Source of the DNA: Balneolaceae bacterium
GTDB taxonomy: Bacteria; Bacteroidota; Rhodothermia; Balneolales; Balneolaceae
Direction: 5' to 3'
Length of the DNA stretch: 64,000 nucleotides
Assembly: GCA_017640605.1 (NCBI GenBank)
Contig: JAEPQH010000004.1
Location: 62,001 to 126,000, forward strand
In this document: positions 51,214 to 59,715 of the stretch, in pieces
Layout: the number at the start of each line of letters is the position of its first letter
Position numbering within the stretch: position 1 is the first letter of the stretch
The notes under the pieces: generated by a model
Seen by the model: the letters and a program-made list of their open reading frames with translations, nothing else
Databases searched by the model: none
Told to the model about the DNA's origin: nothing
Position numbers and translations under genes: made by a program

Positions 51214-52440
51214 ATGGATTTATTTGACAAGCTAGAAGGACGCCCGAGTCCATTAGGACCTTTCACCTCTGCCGGATATGGCTACTACACTTTTCCAAAA
51301 CTTGAAGGTCCGCTTGGTCCTGAAATGAAGTTTAATGGCAAAGATATGATCGTTTGGAGTATCAACGATTATCTGGGCCTAGGTAGCAACGAAGAAATCA
51401 AAAAGGTTGACACAGAAGCAACGGCTAAATATTCGTTGAGCTCGCCGATGGGTGCCCGTTTAATGACCGGTAACACCACCGAGCACGAAGAATTAGAAAA
51501 AGAACTTGCAGAATGGGTACACAAACCTGCTGCTCAACTTCTTAATTTCGGCTATCAAGGAATTATGAGTGTGATTCACGCTCTCGTTGACCGCAATGAT
51601 TTCCTAATCTACGACGAGCTGAGCCACGCTTGTATCGTTGATGGTAAACAACTTGCCATGGCTGAGAAGTCTGTATTCAAGCATAACGATATCGAGAGCT
51701 TTAAAAAGCAATTATATCGTGCTGCTTCAAAAAAGAAAGACAACTCTTCGATTCTTGTAGTTACCGAAGGTGTTTTTGGTATGACCGGCGATTTGGGAAT
51801 TCTCCCTGAAATTATCGAACTGAAAAAAGAAGTTCCGTTTCGTCTTTTGGTTGATGATGCCCACGGTTTAGGAACACTTGGCCATGACGGTTCAGGAACA
51901 GGTACCCAACTTGAGTGCCAGGATGGTATCGATATTTATTTCGGTACGTTTGCTAAGGCTGTTGCACTTATTGGAGCATTTGTAGCATCAGAACCACGCG
52001 TAATCGAATTTTTGAAAGCAAACGTACGCAGTCAGATTTTCGCAAAATCATTGCCTAACCCGATTGTGGTAACTGCCCGTGAACGCGTTAAAATGATTCG
52101 TAATAATCCGCAGTGGAGAGAAAAATTGTGGGATAACACGCTCAAACTGCGTGAAGGTTTACAAAAAATCGGCTACAATGTATTGCCTTCAGAAAGCCCT
52201 GTAACCCCTGTTTTAACACAAGGAAGTACTGAGCTTTGCCAGGATATTATGCGCAAATTACGCGAAGAACATGGCGTTTTTGTTAGCGGCGTGGCCTATC
52301 CGGTTGTCCCAAGAGGAATTGTTCTTATCCGACTAATTCCAACCGCAGCACATAATGATGAACAAATTGAAAAAACACTTGACGCTTTCGCAGCAATTAA
52401 GGATTTTGTGATGGACGCTACGAATAAGTTATCAGCGTAG
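51214..52440 (+). CDS. Alpha-oxoamine synthase family PLP enzyme (Kbl/BioF/SPT-like)
   Basis: A 408-residue fold-type I PLP enzyme. Conserved positions include NDYLGLGSN, the glycine-rich SSPMGARLMTGNTTEHEELE, FGYQGIMSV, YDELSHACIVDG, the PLP Asp in LLVDDAHGLGTLGHDGSGT and the Schiff-base Lys in YFGTFAKAVALIGAFVA. The family joins an acyl-CoA to an amino acid: glycine C-acetyltransferase, 8-amino-7-oxononanoate synthase, 5-aminolevulinate synthase or serine palmitoyltransferase. Serine palmitoyltransferase-like function (sphingolipid synthesis) is plausible for this phylum but not decidable here. A strong terminator follows. Confidence 0.9.
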   Translation: MDLFDKLEGRPSPLGPFTSAGYGYYTFPKLEGPLGPEMKFNGKDMIVWSINDYLGLGSNEEIKKVDTEATAKYSLSSPMGARLMTGNTTEHEELEKELAEWVHKPAAQLLNFGYQGIMSVIHALVDRNDFLIYDELSHACIVDGKQLAMAEKSVFKHNDIESFKKQLYRAASKKKDNSSILVVTEGVFGMTGDLGILPEIIELKKEVPFRLLVDDAHGLGTLGHDGSGTGTQLECQDGIDIYFGTFAKAVALIGAFVASEPRVIEFLKANVRSQIFAKSLPNPIVVTARERVKMIRNNPQWREKLWDNTLKLREGLQKIGYNVLPSESPVTPVLTQGSTELCQDIMRKLREEHGVFVSGVAYPVVPRGIVLIRLIPTAAHNDEQIEKTLDAFAAIKDFVMDATNKLSA

Positions 52441-52466
52441 CAGAAGATTTTGTGGTCATCTATGAG

Positions 52467-52502
52467 AAAAGCCTTTCCGGAAAACCGGGAAGGCTTTTTT
52501 CT
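52467..52502 (+). terminator. Intrinsic terminator after alpha-oxoamine synthase gene
   Basis: AAAAGCCTTTCCGG (52467-52480) pairs with CCGGGAAGGCTTTT (52485-52498), allowing one mismatch-type pair, with loop AAAA and a T-run. The A-rich left side lets it also act on the converging gene at 52537. Confidence 0.9.
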
Positions 52503-52536
52503 TTTTCCCCAACCAGTTCTCCCACCGAGAATCAAT

Positions 52537-53418
52537 TCATTTAAATTTCTTGAAGTTCCAGGCCATTCCTGTAGTAACAAAAAAGCCATCAAATGGGCGC
52601 GAGCCAATATCCAATCGAAATATGGAGTTCGCGAAAAATCCGATTTTTCGGTTGTAGTTTTCTGCTTTGGTGAATGGCTTCCCAACTACAACTACTCCTG
52701 CACGCCAACCTATTGTTTCCTCTATAGTTTTGGCGGCTACTCCATTTAATTCAAGATCTACTGTAGTTGGTAATATCAAAACATCAGCATACGGTCGAAT
52801 AACCCGTCCTGCTGCAAACTCGTACCCATCGCTTGCTTGTGCTTGAAGGTAGCTCGTCATGTTATAACCAACACCAGCGTACACACCGGCATGAGTTAGT
52901 GAAGTGACATCGTAATAAGTAAAACCTTCTTCATACTCTAAAGCACTGTTTCGCACATACAATCCGCCACGTGCAACCAGCTCATATTTCATCTTCGCCG
53001 GTAACTTTACCGCTTCCCAAGTTTGTGTTTCAGTGTTGTTGAAGTAATCTTTTTCCCAAGCGAAGCTCAGTAAAACCGGTATTTCTTTGTCTTTTGTTTT
53101 AGAAGATATTCCGTACTCCGCTCCAGCACTGAACAAGAAAGCCGGGCCATCTTTTTGTAGTGAAAGCAAAGAATATAATGCCAGCGCTTCAACTCTTAAT
53201 TTTTCGTTTATAGGATATAATCCATCAACTCCAACGCTCCAAATTGACGCGCCTGATGTATTACTGAACCCAGCATCCACCGTAAAATAATTTAGCCCAA
53301 GATATCCGGGATACGCTATCTCAGGATCAGACATGGTGGTTCGATAGGTTTCTTGTGCATGAACCGATACCGAAAGTAAAACCAGCCCGATGCAAACTAA
53401 TAGCAGATTCTTCATCAT
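52537..53418 (-). CDS. Outer-membrane beta-barrel protein of unknown function
   Basis: A 293-residue exported protein (signal peptide ending near SVHAQ, about 22; two adjacent ATG codons are possible starts). The mature sequence alternates strands and turns (GLNYFTVDAGFSNTSGASIWSVGVDGLYPI, FLFSAGAEYGI, IPVLLSFAWEKDYF, AGVYAGVGYNMTSYLQAQ, GWRAGVVVVG, DGFFVTTGMAWNF) as in small outer-membrane barrels, and ends FKKFK with the last strand just before. No recognised ligand or partner. It converges with the alpha-oxoamine synthase gene. Confidence 0.72.
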   Translation of the reverse strand: MMKNLLLVCIGLVLLSVSVHAQETYRTTMSDPEIAYPGYLGLNYFTVDAGFSNTSGASIWSVGVDGLYPINEKLRVEALALYSLLSLQKDGPAFLFSAGAEYGISSKTKDKEIPVLLSFAWEKDYFNNTETQTWEAVKLPAKMKYELVARGGLYVRNSALEYEEGFTYYDVTSLTHAGVYAGVGYNMTSYLQAQASDGYEFAAGRVIRPYADVLILPTTVDLELNGVAAKTIEETIGWRAGVVVVGKPFTKAENYNRKIGFFANSIFRLDIGSRPFDGFFVTTGMAWNFKKFK

Positions 53419-53529
53419 AGATAGGTTTGTTTAAATGTTATTTAAACTTATTTGATTTACTGCTTCTGCTCGATCACCCAAACGGAGTATTTTTATGAAT
53501 GATGCTTATTCATTTCGAGTTATTTGCGC

Positions 53530-54108
53530 ATGATTAAAACAGATAATTTCGAAAAGGTAGAAATCAGTTCGGTAGAGGAGTTACGAACTTGGCTTGAACT
53601 TCATCACCAGCAAAAAGAAAGCATTTGGGTTGTTACTTTTAAAAAGCACATCAATCATAAATATGTGAGTCGCGGAGAAGTACTAGACGAAATTCTATGT
53701 TTCGGATGGATTGATGGGATTCGGAGAAAATTGGATGAAGACAGAACCATGCAATTATTATCACCCAGAAAAGCTCAACATTGGGCAAAATCTTATAAAG
53801 ACAGAGCAAAAAAACTTATTGCCGAGGGTAAAATGCATGCGTCGGGAATGCAAAGTATTGAAGAAGCGAAAAAATCAGGGCTGTGGAATTTTATGGATGA
53901 TGTTGATGCACTAATCAAGCCTCAAGATTTAATCATGGCTTTTAAAAATCATCCCGGTTCGGAAGCTTTTTTTGATTCCACACCTGATTCCTCGAAAAGG
54001 TGGACCTTACGCTGGATAAAACTGGCAAAAACGGAAAAAACACGCCAGAAAAGAATCCACCAAACTGCACTACTTGCTGCAAGAGGAGAGAAAGTTCCAC
54101 AAAGTTGA
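53530..54108 (+). CDS. YdeI/OmpD-associated family protein
   Basis: A 192-residue cytosolic protein. ATG 53530 is chosen over an in-frame TTG two codons upstream. The YdeI signature is complete: RTWLELHHQQKESIWVVTFKKH, SRGEVLDEILCFGWIDGIRRKLDEDRTMQLLSPRKAQHWAKSYKDRAKKLIAEGKM, EEAKKSGLWNFMDD and RRWTLRWIKLAKTEKTRQKRI. The DUF1905-like and bacteriocin-protection relatives of this family have no settled biochemical role. Single-gene unit between two genes of opposite direction. Confidence 0.9.
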   Translation: MIKTDNFEKVEISSVEELRTWLELHHQQKESIWVVTFKKHINHKYVSRGEVLDEILCFGWIDGIRRKLDEDRTMQLLSPRKAQHWAKSYKDRAKKLIAEGKMHASGMQSIEEAKKSGLWNFMDDVDALIKPQDLIMAFKNHPGSEAFFDSTPDSSKRWTLRWIKLAKTEKTRQKRIHQTALLAARGEKVPQS

Positions 54109-54133
54109 GTAATGACCGAAGTACACAACCCGT

Positions 54134-54970
54134 TTAATTTATAGAGAAGTGAACCAGAATCGGTAAATGATCGGACGGGAAAAATCCTTCATCGAAAGCA
54201 TGAATCGCTTCGTAGGAAGTCACCTCAATTCCATCACTCACAAAAATGTAATCGATACGTCGGTCGAGTGAATGTTCTGGATCAAAACCATGGAATGTGC
54301 CTACCGGACCTTTTGGTGCCCCTTCAGCTGCTAAAAATGCATCGCTCATCACCCAATTGATGTATTGTATGGGCTCTGATTCCGGTTCTGCGTTGAAATC
54401 TCCCATCACAATTATCGGAAGTGTTTTGCTGAAATTATCCTCAATAAACTGCCGAATCAGTTTCATGGAATTTAGACGAGCCTGCTCACCGATATGGTCA
54501 AAATGAGCATTCAAAACTAAGTATTCTTTTTCAGAAGCCTTGTCTTTGACATGAGCCCACGTAGCAATGCGCTCCATCGAAGCATCCCAACCTACCGAAA
54601 CGGTATCTGGAGTTTCAGACAACCAAAATGTGTCGCTCTTCAAAATTTCGAGCTTATTAGCTTGGTAGAAAATGGCCGTGTATTCCCCTCCTGTTTTACC
54701 GTCATCTCTACCAACTCCAACAAAATTATATTCCGATAGTGCACTGTCGATATAGGTCACCTGATGATGTAATCCCTCTTGAATGCCAAACACATCCGGT
54801 GAGGTTTCATTGAGCTGATCTAGCACCCACGCTTTTCGGTTTTCCCAGCTGTTAATACCGTCTCGTTCCGTGGCATAACGAATATTGTAGGTCATTACTG
54901 AGTGTTGAGCCGGCTTCTCACAGCCAACAAAGAGTAGAACAGGGAAAAACAGATAAAGCAGTTTTTTCAT
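54134..54970 (-). CDS. Endonuclease/exonuclease/phosphatase-family lipoprotein
   Basis: A 278-residue lipoprotein; ATG 54970 is chosen because it opens the signal MKKLLYLFFPVLLFVGC with lipobox Cys at 17. The EEP fold is complete: MTYNIRYATERDGINSWENRK with the metal Asn, DVFGIQEGLHHQ with the metal Glu, VLNAHFDH with the catalytic His, IVMGDFNAEPESEP with Asp/Asn, RIDYIFVSDG and the final catalytic His in FPSDHLPILVHF. The family cleaves phosphodiester bonds in nucleic acids, lipids or sugars; envelope location points to a phospholipase- or nucleotidase-type use. Confidence 0.92.
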   Translation of the reverse strand: MKKLLYLFFPVLLFVGCEKPAQHSVMTYNIRYATERDGINSWENRKAWVLDQLNETSPDVFGIQEGLHHQVTYIDSALSEYNFVGVGRDDGKTGGEYTAIFYQANKLEILKSDTFWLSETPDTVSVGWDASMERIATWAHVKDKASEKEYLVLNAHFDHIGEQARLNSMKLIRQFIEDNFSKTLPIIVMGDFNAEPESEPIQYINWVMSDAFLAAEGAPKGPVGTFHGFDPEHSLDRRIDYIFVSDGIEVTSYEAIHAFDEGFFPSDHLPILVHFSIN

Positions 54971-55027
54971 GTAATAAATATTTTTGATGCTCAAATCTAC
55001 ATGTATCCCATCAAAATGTCGTGCATA

Positions 55028-55060
55028 AAAAACCCCACTCGAAACTCGAGCAGGGTTTAA
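55028..55060 (-). terminator. Intrinsic terminator after the anti-sigma-like lipoprotein gene
   Basis: Read on the minus strand, AAACCC...CTCGA and TCGAG...GGGTTT form a stem with a small internal mismatch, followed by a T-run. It ends the unit at 55079. Confidence 0.75.
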
Positions 55061-55078
55061 ATGTAAAGTCTTCATAAA

Positions 55079-55978
55079 TTAGTTAATTTGCACTGTTCCA
55101 CTCGCAAATGAACTTGAATTGTTATCCATTGAATACACCGTTCTATCGGTAGCGTTTGTTGGAATCATTCCCACTAATGGTTTTAGAGCGAACGGAGCAG
55201 GGCTGTCATCCGGATAAGGTTCGATAGAAATTACTGCTACTCCACCCGCAAGGTCGATCGGAAAGTTAAGCCCGTTAGGTGCGTTCATCAAAAAGTCTTC
55301 GCCGGGAAAAGGAGGTCCGCTTTGAGTTCCACTGAAAGAATTAAACGCGTCGACCTCATTTACAGCTACAAATGTTCCGGTAGTTATTGGCACGCCATTA
55401 TATACGGCCCAACCTTCGTATCTCCAGCCATTTGGTAGTGTGGGTAAATTCAATCCTGCCATTGCCGCACCGCTGCTTGGATCTAAAAACCAGATACCAC
55501 TATTCTCATTATCATTTACTCCATCTGTTGGAGTTGCAAGAATATAATTCCCGGAAGAACTACTGAAACTATTACCTAAAGAAGCTGAATGTTCGAAATT
55601 TAGGGTTGCAGTATTATTGGTTATAGTTCCCGCCAAATGATGAGTTTCTGCTGGGATTTCGTCTACGTCACCGGCAGGCTCGATGGTTAACACAAATGCG
55701 GATGCGCTGCTAACGTCCAACGGTACATTAAAAACTCCGTTTGAAATACTACTTCCGTTTAGATCTACCAAGTTGCCATTTGCATCAACATTAAATTTAC
55801 CGGTAGTTACCGGTCCGTCATCTAAAATAAGCCAGCCTTCGTAGTGAAAGCCATTTTGAAGTGTTTCCAAGCCCGAGAATTCTAAAGCAAGTTCTGAATC
55901 GGTATTCTCAGATTCGGTACCGCAGGCAAGAAAGGTTACTGCGGTTAAGAGTGTGATAGTTAATAGTCTAATGTTCAT
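55079..55978 (-). CDS. Lipoprotein with two anti-sigma-K (RskA)-like C-terminal domains
   Basis: A 299-residue lipoprotein (lipobox TFLAC, Cys about 19). Two homologous units are visible: LETLQNGFHYEGWLILDDGPVTTGKF with FVLTIEPAGD in the first (about 37-135), and LPTLPNGWRYEGWAVYNGVPITTGTF with VISIEPYPDD in the second (about 177-290). The YEGWxxxxGxPxxTGxF plus xxxIEP pattern is that of the periplasmic domain of RskA-type anti-sigma factors. No sigma-binding or membrane domain is attached and no sigma factor gene is adjacent, so this is a free-standing sensor or storage lipoprotein of unknown role. Confidence 0.72.
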   Translation of the reverse strand: MNIRLLTITLLTAVTFLACGTESENTDSELALEFSGLETLQNGFHYEGWLILDDGPVTTGKFNVDANGNLVDLNGSSISNGVFNVPLDVSSASAFVLTIEPAGDVDEIPAETHHLAGTITNNTATLNFEHSASLGNSFSSSSGNYILATPTDGVNDNENSGIWFLDPSSGAAMAGLNLPTLPNGWRYEGWAVYNGVPITTGTFVAVNEVDAFNSFSGTQSGPPFPGEDFLMNAPNGLNFPIDLAGGVAVISIEPYPDDSPAPFALKPLVGMIPTNATDRTVYSMDNNSSSFASGTVQIN

Positions 55979-56082
55979 GATTTTATCTGTTTGTTTTAAG
56001 ATTATAAATCATGATATCGCTCGATAAACTTTCAGATATCACACAAGTATCAAAAGAGTGTAACAAGCTTAGCGACTTCCAA

Positions 56083-56120
56083 AAAAAACAAAAGCTCCGA
56101 TACAATACGTGCCGGAGCTT
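56083..56120 (-). terminator. Intrinsic terminator after helicase-like gene
   Basis: Minus-strand AAGCTCCG (from 56120) pairs with CGGAGCTT (to 56092) around a 13-base loop, followed by a T-rich tract. It lies 34 bp downstream of the stop at 56154. Confidence 0.85.
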
Positions 56121-56153
56121 CCAACTTTGTGATTAATCGTTGTTGTAAGTCAA

Positions 56154-57977
56154 CTAGTTAAACAGTTTTTTTACCCAACCGAATACACCACCTTTTTCTT
56201 TCGATTCAGACGTTTCGCCGTTTCTACCACCGGAAAGTCCGTCGTAGGTTGGGCGAGGTAAACTTGGTCCTTTTCCTTGTTTTTTCGGTGCGGGTTTCTT
56301 TCTGCGATCTTTTGATTGCTGCCGATTATTGTTACCGGAACGTCCGCCGGATCTCCGATTATTATTTTTAGTAGACTTGTTATTCGGCTTATTCTTTTTA
56401 GGTGATTTTTTCTTCTCCACCAATTCTTCGGGTAGCGGAATTTCCTCCGGTGGATATCCCGCTTCTTTAGAAATACGGGCAATATCTTCGCGATCCATTT
56501 TGGATACTAACGAGATAATTTGTGCCGCTTTTCCATTTCCTACCAATTCTGCGCGATATCGATATTCGTCCATTTCGCTGGGTACGTCGTAATTAATTAC
56601 TTCGCCCACTTCGTTCATATCAATTTTTGTGGCTGATAATCCACCTACTAATAAAACACGCATGTTGTATTTATGGAATCGCTCGAAACGCTCGTTGTAG
56701 GTTGCCTCGTCTAGATCATCACCTAAACTTACCACTCCCCAACTTTTCTTGCGGATAATGCGGAACAGACGATCTGTGGTGCGGCTCGAAGCTGCAAATA
56801 CAACCACGCGCTTCGCTTTCGATTCTTCTAGATGAGCCATCAAGGTCGAAATCTTCATGCGCGGTGGCACGTTTATATAGGCCTGCTCTAAATGCTTTGG
56901 AATGGGAGCAGGTTCTTCGGTTGCATTCTCATCAGCAGTTTTAGCGGTTGTTTCGGTCTCAGAATCCTCATCAAGATCTTTCTTGAGTACTACCGATACT
57001 TCCGCTTCTTCGAGTTTTTCTTCTACTTTTTCGAGGTCGACAACTTCTTCGGTTTCGGAGACTGTTTCGGAAGCATCTTCTTCCTGATCATCTTCTAAAT
57101 CACTTTTCAAAACAACAGAAACATCAGCTTCTTCTAGCTTTTCTTCTACGCCGTTTAAGTCAATTTCAGATTCTTGGGCGTTCTCCGGTTGGCTCTCACT
57201 CTCACTGTCGCTATCTGCTTCTTGGTCTACGATATCTTTCTTCAGCACCACTTTTATCGAAGCCTTTTCCAGCTTTTCTTCTACTTCTTCAATATCGATA
57301 TCTGCAACTTCAGCTTCATCATTTGATGACGATTCACTCTTGCTTTCAGGTATAGTCTCTCCATCAAATCCAATGAGTTCAGGATTCTTTAGGGCAAGTT
57401 TTACTAGTTGTTTTGTGGCAGAATTTTGCTCTTGCGAAAGCATCACTATTTGTGGTTCGCAATCAACAAAGCGCAGAATATCCTTAACGCGATTCACCAG
57501 ATTAAACTGCTGCATCTCGTGGGCTTCATCAATCACAATCAGCTTGAGATTGTTGAGCCTGAAGTTATTCTTATCCAGTATTTCAATAAATCGACCGGGA
57601 TTAGCTACTATAACAGGTGCTCCTTCGTTCAGAGCTTTTTCCTGTGCTGCTTTATCTCCCTTCATTGCCATCAAGGCACTGCTTATTTGTGCGTGATAAC
57701 CGAGCGCCCAAACTTGTTCGTCTATTTTTTCAGCGCGTTCAATGGATGGTGTTAAGATTAAAACTTGTGTGCCATTTTCCTCTCCGTGTTCCGTAATTTT
57801 CTGCAATGCCGGTATTAAAAACGCAAGGTCATCGTTCGAGTGCGTTTCTACCAATGCGTGCTTTCCATCTAAAACTATTGGAAGCATTTTTTCCTGGAGA
57901 GGTGTTGGCTTTTCAATTCGTACATCGGCCAGCCCGCTCAATATTTCGGGGCTCAGGCCATATTTTTCAAAAGACAA
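56154..57977 (-). CDS. DEAD-box helicase-like protein with eroded ATPase motifs and an acidic triple-repeat insert
   Basis: A 607-residue protein with both RecA-like folds of a DEAD-box RNA helicase. The Q motif region (PTPLQEKMLP) is kept, but motif I is ETHSNDD (44-50) instead of AxTGxGKT, Ia is TPSIERA for PTRELA, Ib is NPGR, II is DEAH (150-153), III is LSQEQN for SAT, V is GGLSATKID for TDVAARGID and VI is YRYRAELVGNG for HRIGRxGR. Between the two folds an acidic insert (about 211-360) holds three copies of VEEKLEExxVxVVLKxDL (near 231, 276 and 317). The C-terminus (about 505-590) is strongly basic and N/G/R-rich. It is probably an RNA-binding scaffold without helicase activity. Confidence 0.9.
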   Translation of the reverse strand: MSFEKYGLSPEILSGLADVRIEKPTPLQEKMLPIVLDGKHALVETHSNDDLAFLIPALQKITEHGEENGTQVLILTPSIERAEKIDEQVWALGYHAQISSALMAMKGDKAAQEKALNEGAPVIVANPGRFIEILDKNNFRLNNLKLIVIDEAHEMQQFNLVNRVKDILRFVDCEPQIVMLSQEQNSATKQLVKLALKNPELIGFDGETIPESKSESSSNDEAEVADIDIEEVEEKLEKASIKVVLKKDIVDQEADSDSESESQPENAQESEIDLNGVEEKLEEADVSVVLKSDLEDDQEEDASETVSETEEVVDLEKVEEKLEEAEVSVVLKKDLDEDSETETTAKTADENATEEPAPIPKHLEQAYINVPPRMKISTLMAHLEESKAKRVVVFAASSRTTDRLFRIIRKKSWGVVSLGDDLDEATYNERFERFHKYNMRVLLVGGLSATKIDMNEVGEVINYDVPSEMDEYRYRAELVGNGKAAQIISLVSKMDREDIARISKEAGYPPEEIPLPEELVEKKKSPKKNKPNNKSTKNNNRRSGGRSGNNNRQQSKDRRKKPAPKKQGKGPSLPRPTYDGLSGGRNGETSESKEKGGVFGWVKKLFN

Positions 57978-58070
57978 TGTTACACCTCTTTCGTTTGGCT
58001 TATGTGTTCAATTTTCAAAGATCAATGTTCCACTCGGGAACGCCCTAATATACGAAAGATTGAAACAAGC

Positions 58071-59000
58071 TCAGGGATTTTCTTGGCTACGGCCCTCGTT
58101 TTGGAGATAAGAATTTGTAAAAACCGGAGCCATTTCCAGATTTCCCTTCTTTTTTCTGATCCAAATCACACATAAATAAGCAACCAGAATAATTGCCAGC
58201 GTACCAATTATGCCACCTTCCGGACCAAATGCTCCACCTGTCCACGTTGGATTGCCAGCTTGCTGAATCTGTATTAATGATCCGCGAATAGGCAGTCCAC
58301 TCACTCGAAACCCAAAGATGCCGCCTTGGGCAAAATTCCATGCAAAGTGAATGCCAACCGATAATGCTAAACGACCGGTTAACAAATATGGAATGGCGAG
58401 CATCACTCCGGCCAAAGCAATATTCACCAACGCTAATAGCGTGAGGTTGGGATTAAAACCATGAGCAACACTAAAAAATATTGAACTGAAAATTACCGCT
58501 CCGATGGTAGCCATAGTTGGAGATATTTTTCCCATGGTAAAACCTTCTTTAAAATTTGGGATTAGATACGACCGACTCATTACCTCTTCATAAAATCCCA
58601 CGTTCAGCATTTGAAAAAAGAAGATCAAGAAAGGGAATAACCAACTGTTTGATGCTGCATTTTGCCAACTAAATCCCATAAAAATGAGATCACCACTTGC
58701 GAGCTCCACCAGAAAAATAAAAAGCATGGCAAGTACAGCTATCACACACCCAACTCCAAATTCTTTCCACCAAAGGGGAGAAAGCTGTAACCCTGCTAGG
58801 CTGATATCGCTTCTATTATCTACAAAACGGAAGCTGATCCAGAAATACCCGAAAACCAGTGCGGAAGTAATCAGATATTGCACCCCATTTAGCGGTAATG
58901 AGTTTCCAATTGTGATGATGAGAAAGGAAAAAACCATAAATACCGGAATTCTAATTCCGGCTCGCATTCGCATCTCAGCTTTATTAATCAATGGATTCAT
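58071..59000 (-). CDS. CPBP-family intramembrane glutamic endopeptidase
   Basis: A 309-residue polytopic membrane protein of the CPBP/Abi type. Motif 1 is NVGFYEEVMSRSYL (paired Glu and Arg), motif 2 is FFSVAHGFNP (His) and motif 3 is GIHFAWNFAQGG (His and Asn), all in membrane helices of the second half. Family members cleave prenylated or membrane proteins and include Rce1 and bacteriocin-immunity proteins. It diverges from the SRAP-like gene. The substrate is unknown. Confidence 0.9.
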   Translation of the reverse strand: MNPLINKAEMRMRAGIRIPVFMVFSFLIITIGNSLPLNGVQYLITSALVFGYFWISFRFVDNRSDISLAGLQLSPLWWKEFGVGCVIAVLAMLFIFLVELASGDLIFMGFSWQNAASNSWLFPFLIFFFQMLNVGFYEEVMSRSYLIPNFKEGFTMGKISPTMATIGAVIFSSIFFSVAHGFNPNLTLLALVNIALAGVMLAIPYLLTGRLALSVGIHFAWNFAQGGIFGFRVSGLPIRGSLIQIQQAGNPTWTGGAFGPEGGIIGTLAIILVAYLCVIWIRKKKGNLEMAPVFTNSYLQNEGRSQENP

Positions 59001-59065
59001 ACTAAAGTCGATTCTAGGCTTGTTATAGCTTTTTATTATACCATTAAATTATTTCTCAATTCGCC

Positions 59066-59695
59066 ATGCAGCGATATGTTTTACAATCTACCCTTGATCA
59101 ACTACTCGACGAATTTGGCGCAATTTCTAGTCCTCATCAAACACTGAAATCAAATTTTAATGCAGCTCCCGGGCATCTCATGCCAATCGTTTACAAATCA
59201 AATGATCAACTCATGATGGATTTTGCCGTTTGGGATGCAACACAGCCTACGATTTCTATTGATGATGCATCACAAAAAACGCACATGCACTTTACCGAAG
59301 ACCCCTGCATTGTGCCCATCTCCGGTTTTTATATTTGGAAGGAAACCGTTAATGATCCGCTCCCATTTTTCGTCAGAATCCATTCACAACCGATACTGGC
59401 TATCGCCGCGTTTTTGACAAAAAAAGGGGAATTTCGAAATAGTTTTGCTGTTCTCACCCAAAGTGCAAATGTATTAATCCAACCGGTCGAACAGCAAATG
59501 CCGGCAATTCTTGCACCAAATCAACATAACGGATGGTTAATTGATGAAACCAACAACCTTATTCAGAGTGGATTTACACACAATACTATGATCCCCGACA
59601 TGACGGTATTTCGAGTTCCTGATTTAGTGAACGACCTCTCAAATAACGGCCCGGAACTTCTGCAACCTATCCCAAAGCTACGAGACGAAGACTAA
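59066..59695 (+). CDS. SRAP (YedK/HMCES-type) family protein lacking its catalytic residues
   Basis: A 209-residue protein with the SRAP fold order: MQRYVLQSTLDQLLDEFG, NFNAAPGHLMPIV, PCIVPISGFYIWKE, PFFVRIHSQPILAIAAFL and FAVLTQSANVLIQPVEQQMPAILAP. In active members the N-terminus is MCGR, so that Cys2 crosslinks to abasic DNA; here it is MQR and there is no Cys. The Glu in GFYEW is Ile90, and the His in HDRMP is Glu142. The Asn of NxAP is kept (Asn32). It could bind single-stranded or abasic DNA without crosslinking, or have a new function. The start codon is well placed after AT-rich promoter sequence. Confidence 0.85.
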   Translation: MQRYVLQSTLDQLLDEFGAISSPHQTLKSNFNAAPGHLMPIVYKSNDQLMMDFAVWDATQPTISIDDASQKTHMHFTEDPCIVPISGFYIWKETVNDPLPFFVRIHSQPILAIAAFLTKKGEFRNSFAVLTQSANVLIQPVEQQMPAILAPNQHNGWLIDETNNLIQSGFTHNTMIPDMTVFRVPDLVNDLSNNGPELLQPIPKLRDED

Positions 59696-59715
59696 GGCAC
59701 TGTGTAGATGTATCC

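Noticed and set aside
51214-52440. Assigning the alpha-oxoamine synthase specifically as kbl, bioF or a serine palmitoyltransferase
   Set aside because: The cofactor residues are common to all of these and there are no neighbouring pathway genes, so only the family is reported.
56892-57098. Plus-strand frames rich in Ser or Phe opposite the helicase-like gene
   Set aside because: They are the antisense of the acidic repeat insert and have no ribosome binding site or family.
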